This document shows positions 58,548 to 64,000 of a stretch of 64,000 nucleotides of DNA, one piece after another. Both the position numbers and the translations under genes were made by a program. The first letter of the stretch is position 1. Each line of letters starts with the position of its first letter. This stretch comes from Methylomonas methanica (GTDB taxonomy: Bacteria; Pseudomonadota; Gammaproteobacteria; Methylococcales; Methylomonadaceae), in contig LUUF01000087.1 of NCBI GenBank assembly GCA_001644045.1, forward strand, positions 1 to 64,000, given 5' to 3'. Under the pieces are notes generated by a model, which did not search any database, was not told where the DNA came from, and saw only the letters and a program-made list of their open reading frames with translations.

Positions 58548-60416
58548 GTGAAATTCCAGAAAGACTTTGATGTGATCGTAGTGGGCGGCGGCCATGCCGG
58601 TACCGAGGCGGCGCTGGCTGCCGCGCGCTCCGGTGCGCAAACCCTGTTATTGTCGCAAAACATCGAAACCCTGGGGCAGATGAGCTGCAACCCGGCGATA
58701 GGCGGAATCGGCAAGGGTCATCTAGTCAAGGAAGTGGATGCGCTGGGCGGGATTATGGCGCAGGCTATCGATAAAGGCGGCATACAATTCCGCATCCTGA
58801 ATGCCAGCAAAGGCCCTGCGGTGCGGGCGACACGGGCGCAAGCAGACCGGATGCTTTATAAGCAGGCGGTACGCACTGCACTGGAAAATCAGCCCAATCT
58901 GGCTTTGTTCCAGCAAACCGTTTCCGATTTGCTGGTCGAAGGTGATCGGGTAGTGGGTGTAAAAACCCAGATGGGTTTGGAGTTTAATGCCAGAGCGGTG
59001 GTGTTGACCGCCGGTACCTTTCTGGCTGGGCGGATTCATATCGGCCTGGAAAATTACAGTGGCGGTCGGGCCGGCGACGCGGCCTCGATTGCGCTGGCCG
59101 AACGCTTGCGTGAGCTACCTTTCCGCATCGGCCGTTTGAAAACCGGCACGCCGGCCCGTATCGACGGCCGGACCATCGATTACAGCAAATTGCAGGAACA
59201 GCACGGCGACACGCCGCTGCCGGTATTTTCGTTCATGGGCAACCGCGAACAGCATCCGCGGCAAATCTGCTGCCATATCACCCGCACCAATCAGGAAACC
59301 CACGACATCATCCGTTCGGGTCTGGACCGTTCGCCGATGTACTCCGGGATTATCGAGGGCGTCGGTCCGCGTTACTGTCCGTCCATCGAAGATAAAGTGG
59401 TGCGCTTCGCCGACCGCGATTCGCACCAGATTTTCGTGGAACCGGAAGGTTTGACTACCAACGAAGTCTACCCGAATGGCATTTCCACCAGTTTGCCGTT
59501 CGACATCCAGTTCCGCTTCATTCGCACCATGCTGGGTTTTGAGAACGCGGAAATCGTCCGTCCGGGCTATGCGATTGAGTACGACTTTTTCGACCCGCGT
59601 GACCTGAAAACCTCTCTGGAAACCAAGCATATGAACGCGCTGTTCTTCGCCGGCCAGATCAACGGCACCACCGGTTACGAAGAAGCCGCCGCGCAAGGCT
59701 TGATCGCCGGCTTGAATGCCGCGCGCTTGGTCAAGGGCTTGGAGGGCTGGTGCCCCGGTCGCGACGAGGCTTATATTGGCGTGATGATCGACGATCTGAT
59801 CACCCGTGGCACCGCCGAGCCGTACCGGATGTTTACTAGTCGCGCCGAGTATCGTTTGCAATTGCGCGAGGACAATGCCGATTTGCGTTTGACCGAACAA
59901 GGCCGCGAATTGGGGCTGGTCGACGACGCCCGCTGGCAGCGTTTTGAGGAAAAGCGTGAGGCCATCGCCAATCTGCAAGGCAAGCTGGCCAAAAAATGGA
60001 TACGCACCGAATCCGACGAAGCCGTGTTGGCGGAGGAATTGTGGGGCAAAAAATTATTGAAAGAAGCCAGCCTGATGGAGATGCTGCGCCGGCCGGAAGT
60101 GGATGTCGAGAACCTGCTGCGTTTTAGCGACGAAACCGAAGTAGACGAACAAGTTGCCGAGCAGGTGGCTATCCAAGCCAAATACGCCGGCTATATAGAC
60201 AGGCAGCAAACCGAAATCAATAGGACTCTGCGTTACGAGCATCTAAAATTGCCGGACAATGTCGATTACAGTCTGGTGTCCGGTCTGTCCAACGAAGTCA
60301 GCGAAAAATTGAAAAAGCAGCGGCCGGAAACCTTGGGCCAAGCCTCGCGGATTCCCGGGATAACGCCGGCTGCGATTTCTTTGTTGTTGGTGCATCTGAA
60401 AAAGAAAAGCGCTTGA
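58548..60416 (+). CDS. mnmG: tRNA uridine-5-carboxymethylaminomethyl modification enzyme MnmG (GidA)
   Basis: FAD protein that, with MnmE, modifies U34 of some tRNAs. About 622 residues. Signatures are the FAD loop [35 protein letters not shown] and [14 protein letters not shown] with its conserved Cys. I place the start at GTG 58548 ([15 protein letters not shown]), which fits the family's N-terminal length; a TTG six bases earlier is possible. No Shine-Dalgarno is visible for either start. It heads mnmG-rsmG-parA-parB. Confidence 0.96.
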   Translation: MKFQKDFDVIVVGGGHAGTEAALAAARSGAQTLLLSQNIETLGQMSCNPAIGGIGKGHLVKEVDALGGIMAQAIDKGGIQFRILNASKGPAVRATRAQADRMLYKQAVRTALENQPNLALFQQTVSDLLVEGDRVVGVKTQMGLEFNARAVVLTAGTFLAGRIHIGLENYSGGRAGDAASIALAERLRELPFRIGRLKTGTPARIDGRTIDYSKLQEQHGDTPLPVFSFMGNREQHPRQICCHITRTNQETHDIIRSGLDRSPMYSGIIEGVGPRYCPSIEDKVVRFADRDSHQIFVEPEGLTTNEVYPNGISTSLPFDIQFRFIRTMLGFENAEIVRPGYAIEYDFFDPRDLKTSLETKHMNALFFAGQINGTTGYEEAAAQGLIAGLNAARLVKGLEGWCPGRDEAYIGVMIDDLITRGTAEPYRMFTSRAEYRLQLREDNADLRLTEQGRELGLVDDARWQRFEEKREAIANLQGKLAKKWIRTESDEAVLAEELWGKKLLKEASLMEMLRRPEVDVENLLRFSDETEVDEQVAEQVAIQAKYAGYIDRQQTEINRTLRYEHLKLPDNVDYSLVSGLSNEVSEKLKKQRPETLGQASRIPGITPAAISLLLVHLKKKSA

Positions 60417-61042
60417 TGGATGCCTGTCGCGATAAGCTTGAGCTCGGCCTAAAAGCGCTTGGGCTGGATGTCGGTGAGCACGGTAACGATGCTTTATTTC
60501 GCTTTATCAAGCTGATAACAAAATGGAACAAAGCCTATAACCTGACGGCGGTGCGCGATCCGCTGGAGATGGTCAGTCTGCACATCTTGGATAGTTTGGC
60601 GATTCTGCCGTATCTACATGGCTCGCGAATTGCCGACATTGGTACCGGTGCCGGCTTGCCGGGCATTCCGCTGGCGATATGCCGGCCGGATTGTCAATTC
60701 ACCTTGGTCGATTCCAATTCCAAAAAAACCCGCTTCGTCCAGCAAGCCGTGCTGGAATTAAAGTTAAAAAATGTCGAAGTGGTACATAGCCGCGTCGAGC
60801 TGTTGCAACCGGAAATCTTGTTTTCCACGGTGATTTGCCGGGCCTTCGCCAGCATGCCCGATATTCTGCAATTGACCGGCCATTTGCTGGCCGAGGATGG
60901 CGTGCTGTTGGCGATGAAAGGTCAGCAGCCCGAGCAGGAACTGATAGACTTGGCCGAAACATACAGCGTGATTCCGCTGACGGTGCCCGGCATAGCGGCC
61001 GAACGCTGCCTGATTCGACTGGAGAAACCCAAGCATGGCTAA
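60416..61042 (+). CDS. rsmG: 16S rRNA (guanine527-N7) methyltransferase RsmG (GidB)
   Basis: Methylates G527 of 16S rRNA. The 208-residue SAM-dependent enzyme has DIGTGAGLPGIPLAI as the SAM loop (about 70-85) and FTLVDSNSKKTRFVQQ. The ATG overlaps the mnmG stop by one base, and its end overlaps parA by 8 bases. Confidence 0.95.
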   Translation: MDACRDKLELGLKALGLDVGEHGNDALFRFIKLITKWNKAYNLTAVRDPLEMVSLHILDSLAILPYLHGSRIADIGTGAGLPGIPLAICRPDCQFTLVDSNSKKTRFVQQAVLELKLKNVEVVHSRVELLQPEILFSTVICRAFASMPDILQLTGHLLAEDGVLLAMKGQQPEQELIDLAETYSVIPLTVPGIAAERCLIRLEKPKHG

Positions 61043-61811
61043 GATTATCGCAATTACCAACCAAAAAGGCGGCGTCGGTAAGACCACGACCAGCGTCAAT
61101 CTGGCGGCGGCGCTTGCGGCTACCAAGCGCAAGGTGTTGTTGATCGATCTGGATCCGCAAGGCAATGCGGCGATGGGTTGCGGGGTGAATAAGGAAGAAA
61201 TCGAATATTCCAGTTGCGAATTGCTGCTGGAGGAAGTACCGGTTTCCGAGATTGTCGTGAAAAATAAGCAGCTAGGTTTTGATTTGATTCCCGGTAATGC
61301 CGATTTAACCGCCGCCGAAGTGCAATTGATGAGCGCGCAACATCGCGAGCGGCGCCTGGCCGACGCTTTACTGACTATAAAAGATCAATACGATTACATT
61401 TTGATCGACTGTCCGCCGTCCTTGAATATGCTGACCTTGAATGCGATGGTCGCGGCCAACAGCGTGTTGATCCCGATGCAATGCGAATATTATTCGCTGG
61501 AAGGCTTGTCGTCGCTGATGTCCACCTTGCGCAGCATTCGCGACAGCGTCAATCCCGGTTTGTATCTGGAAGGCATATTGCGAACCATGGTCGATAGCCG
61601 TAGCCGGTTGGGCAAGGATGTCTCGGACCAGTTAATCGAATATTTCGGCGACAAAGTCTTTAGAACCACCATTCCCAGAAACATCCGTCTGGCCGAGGCG
61701 CCTAGCCACGGTGTGCCGGTGCTGGCTTACGACAAAGCCTCGCGCGGCGCGGTGGCCTATATTGCGCTGGCCGGCGAAATGATCAGAAAAGAAAAAGCGG
61801 CAAAAAAATGA
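61035..61811 (+). CDS. parA: Chromosome partitioning ATPase ParA
   Basis: Deviant Walker ATPase that moves origins through ParB-parS complexes. The 258 residues have KGGVGKTT at 11-18, LLIDLDPQGNAAMG, and DYILIDCPPSLNMLTLNAM. It lacks the N-terminal HTH of plasmid type Ia ParA, as expected of chromosomal ParA/Soj. It overlaps both neighbours. Two parS sites lie 57 kb away at 4.1 kb. Confidence 0.96.
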   Translation: MAKIIAITNQKGGVGKTTTSVNLAAALAATKRKVLLIDLDPQGNAAMGCGVNKEEIEYSSCELLLEEVPVSEIVVKNKQLGFDLIPGNADLTAAEVQLMSAQHRERRLADALLTIKDQYDYILIDCPPSLNMLTLNAMVAANSVLIPMQCEYYSLEGLSSLMSTLRSIRDSVNPGLYLEGILRTMVDSRSRLGKDVSDQLIEYFGDKVFRTTIPRNIRLAEAPSHGVPVLAYDKASRGAVAYIALAGEMIRKEKAAKK

Positions 61812-62656
61812 TGCAAAAAAAACGCGGTTTAGGGCGAGGTTTGAGCGAGTTGTTGGGCGACGTTAGTGCGCCGGTGCCGGAAAAACCTCAAGACGCGCAA
61901 AGCTTGCCCATCGAGTTTTTACAGCGCGGGAAGTATCAGCCGCGCAAGGACATGGATCCGGATAAGCTGAAGGAGTTGTCCGATTCGATAGCCGCGCAAG
62001 GCATTATCCAGCCGATCATCGTCCGTAAAATAGACGGCGAGAAATACGAAATTATCGCCGGAGAACGCCGCTGGCGGGCCGCGCAAATGGCCGAGTTGCA
62101 AGATGTGCCGGTATTGATCAAGGATCTCGACGATCGCTCGGTGATGGCGATAGCCTTGATCGAAAACATTCAGCGCGAGGATTTGAATGCGCTGGAAGAA
62201 GCCGAGGCCTTGCATCGTTTGCAGGACGAATTCGAACTCACTCATCAGCAGATCGCCACGGCGGTAGGCAAGTCGCGTACTACAATCACTAATTTATTGC
62301 GCCTGCTGGAGCTGGCCGGCGAAGTGAAAGGCATGTTGGGTAAGGGCTTGCTGGAAATGGGACATGCTCGCGCATTGCTGGGGCTGGACGAAGCCAAACA
62401 AGTCGAAATTGCCAATAAGGCCGTTAAACAAGGTTTGACCGTTAGAGCAGTGGAAAAGCTGGTGCGCGAACAGCATGAGGATAAGCCGGCGGTTGTGAAA
62501 AAAATCGACCCGGATACCTTGCGTTTGCAACGAGACCTGAGCGAAAGAACCGGTGCCAAGGTGGAAATCAATCATCAGAGCAGCGGTAAAGGCAAATTGA
62601 TTTTTACTTACACCAGTTTGGAAGAGCTGGAAGGCATTATTAAAAAAATCAATTGA
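61808..62656 (+). CDS. parB: Chromosome partitioning protein ParB
   Basis: CTP-dependent sliding clamp that loads at parS. The 282-residue protein has the KKRGLGRGLSELL N-terminus, the ParB/Srx CTPase domain (YEIIAGERRWRAAQMA), an HTH region (LTHQQIATAVGKSRTTITNLLRLLELA, in part: QQIATAVGKSRTTITNLLRL), and a C-terminal dimerisation segment. Starts at ATG 61808 or 61811. Its cognate sites are the parS pair near recF. Confidence 0.96.
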   Translation: MMQKKRGLGRGLSELLGDVSAPVPEKPQDAQSLPIEFLQRGKYQPRKDMDPDKLKELSDSIAAQGIIQPIIVRKIDGEKYEIIAGERRWRAAQMAELQDVPVLIKDLDDRSVMAIALIENIQREDLNALEEAEALHRLQDEFELTHQQIATAVGKSRTTITNLLRLLELAGEVKGMLGKGLLEMGHARALLGLDEAKQVEIANKAVKQGLTVRAVEKLVREQHEDKPAVVKKIDPDTLRLQRDLSERTGAKVEINHQSSGKGKLIFTYTSLEELEGIIKKIN

Positions 62657-62907
62657 CTGTTTCGGCGCTGGCAAATGTCGTACTTCGGCCACGACATGGG
62701 ACATTGTCGGATTTGCTACATTGTCGATTTGGGCAAAATTTCAGAAAATCAGTGTGTTACGAAATGGCATGTGTATTGCTGTAAGCGTTTGGATTGAAAG
62801 TTTGGAATAAAGCTCCTGTTCTTGGTGTTGACCGAGGGTGTGTTTGGATAGTCTTGCCAAATCAACAAGGTGGCGACGCTAATTGGTTCTTGCCAGGCGT
62901 GCTTACC

Positions 62908-62936
62908 TTGCTTTAGATGTGCTGGCTGGATATAAT
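62908..62936 (+). promoter_or_regulatory. Sigma-70 promoter of the ATP synthase operon
   Basis: A TTGCTT -35 (62908-62913), 17-bp spacer and perfect TATAAT -10 (62931-62936) lie about 30 bases before atpI. The rest of the 309-bp spacer after parB holds two direct copies of ACATTGTCG (62701-62709, 62718-62726) but no gene. Confidence 0.8.
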
Positions 62937-62965
62937 CGCCCAGCTCAAGACGAAAGGGGAAGTAA

Positions 62966-63334
62966 ATGGCAGCTAGAAATGAATTTTCTACTGTCAGAAA
63001 AGTAGTTTTTGGACAAGTCCTGATGGCTGCATTGGTGGCGTCGGGATTTTTATTGATAGGCGGTTGGAAAAGTGCAGTGTCTCCGTTACTCGGAGGATTC
63101 GTGGCTTTACTGCCCAATCTGTATTTTGCCTACAAAATCTATCTTGCCAAGGATTTGGGCGCGCAGGGTATCGTTAATGCATTTTATGCGGGCGAAACGG
63201 TTAAGTTGATTTTGACGGTAGCCCTGTTTTCTATCGTTTTACAGATTCCCTCTGTTGATTTCTTAACGCTGATGGTGGGTTACGCCGCAGTGTTGTCGGT
63301 TTTTTGGTTTGCGCTGTTTTTGTGGCGTGATTAG
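62966..63334 (+). CDS. atpI: ATP synthase assembly protein AtpI
   Basis: Small inner-membrane protein that assists assembly of the c-ring. The 122 residues have four membrane segments (about 11-30, 34-54, 67-90 and 97-120) and the FGQVLMAALVASGFLLIGGW and VNAFYAGETVKLILTVALF motifs. It has AGGGGAAG ahead of the ATG and precedes atpB by 18 bases. Confidence 0.92.
   Translation: MAARNEFSTVRKVVFGQVLMAALVASGFLLIGGWKSAVSPLLGGFVALLPNLYFAYKIYLAKDLGAQGIVNAFYAGETVKLILTVALFSIVLQIPSVDFLTLMVGYAAVLSVFWFALFLWRD

Positions 63335-64000
<666 letters not shown>

Overview
This window is a bacterial chromosome segment around the replication origin. It carries gyrB-recF-dnaN-dnaA on the minus strand (about 1.6-7.8 kb). 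At the far end it has mnmG-rsmG-parA-parB and the start of the ATP synthase operon (atpI, atpB) on the plus strand (58.5-64 kb). The gene complement, protein sizes and moderate GC fit a gammaproteobacterium. My impression of the proteins is a Methylococcales methanotroph such as a Methylomonas relative, but no methane-oxidation gene lies in the window, so the genus is inference.

Region by region: (1) 1-1.45 kb, a mercury module merR-merT-merP with a classical 19-bp-spacer mer promoter and a truncated second merR start. (2) 1.6-7.8 kb, gyrB, recF, dnaN, dnaA, with two parS sites at the recF/gyrB junction and a DnaA-box cluster between dnaN and dnaA. (3) 7.9-19.5 kb, gmk, a lipoprotein, hemL, an unknown gene, a YefM/YoeB toxin-antitoxin pair, rmuC, a second origin-like cluster built on the same plan as the first, an unknown gene and an RND efflux pair. 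(4) 19.6-26.9 kb, stress and housekeeping genes (GST, fungal-type cytosine deaminase, ubiA, hldE, arsC, wrbA) with an AT-rich DUF262/DUF1524 gene inserted. (5) 26.9-37.2 kb, an ECF sigma-factor system. A run of eight small genes (VOC, YCII/DGPF, DUF1579 and SRPBCC proteins, ending in a class D beta-lactamase) and a separate YCII gene each follow an identical TGTCGA-N17-CGAC promoter. The matching ECF sigma gene with a TPR-like C-terminus lies 3.9 kb away, past a 250-bp MITE-like element, ychJ, a YkgJ-type gene and a convergent DUF488 pair. (6) 37.2-40.6 kb, MarR/aminotransferase with two operator copies, a Xre/RES toxin-antitoxin pair, MEKHLA and CreA proteins. (7) 40.6-55 kb, signal transduction: a TonB receptor-YfiR-histidine kinase operon, a 1262-residue hybrid kinase with an HD-GYP response regulator, and a response regulator broken by one extra base. 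(8) 55.2-64 kb, a Lon-type protease, ribA, and the mnmG/parAB/atp genes.

The strongest unexpected signals are two origin modules about 7.7 kb apart that keep DnaA boxes, DnaA-trio repeats and a downstream motif at nearly identical spacing; the ECF promoter pair that defines a regulon including a beta-lactamase; the MITE-like element; and several single-event gene breaks. No tRNA, rRNA or CRISPR array was recognised.
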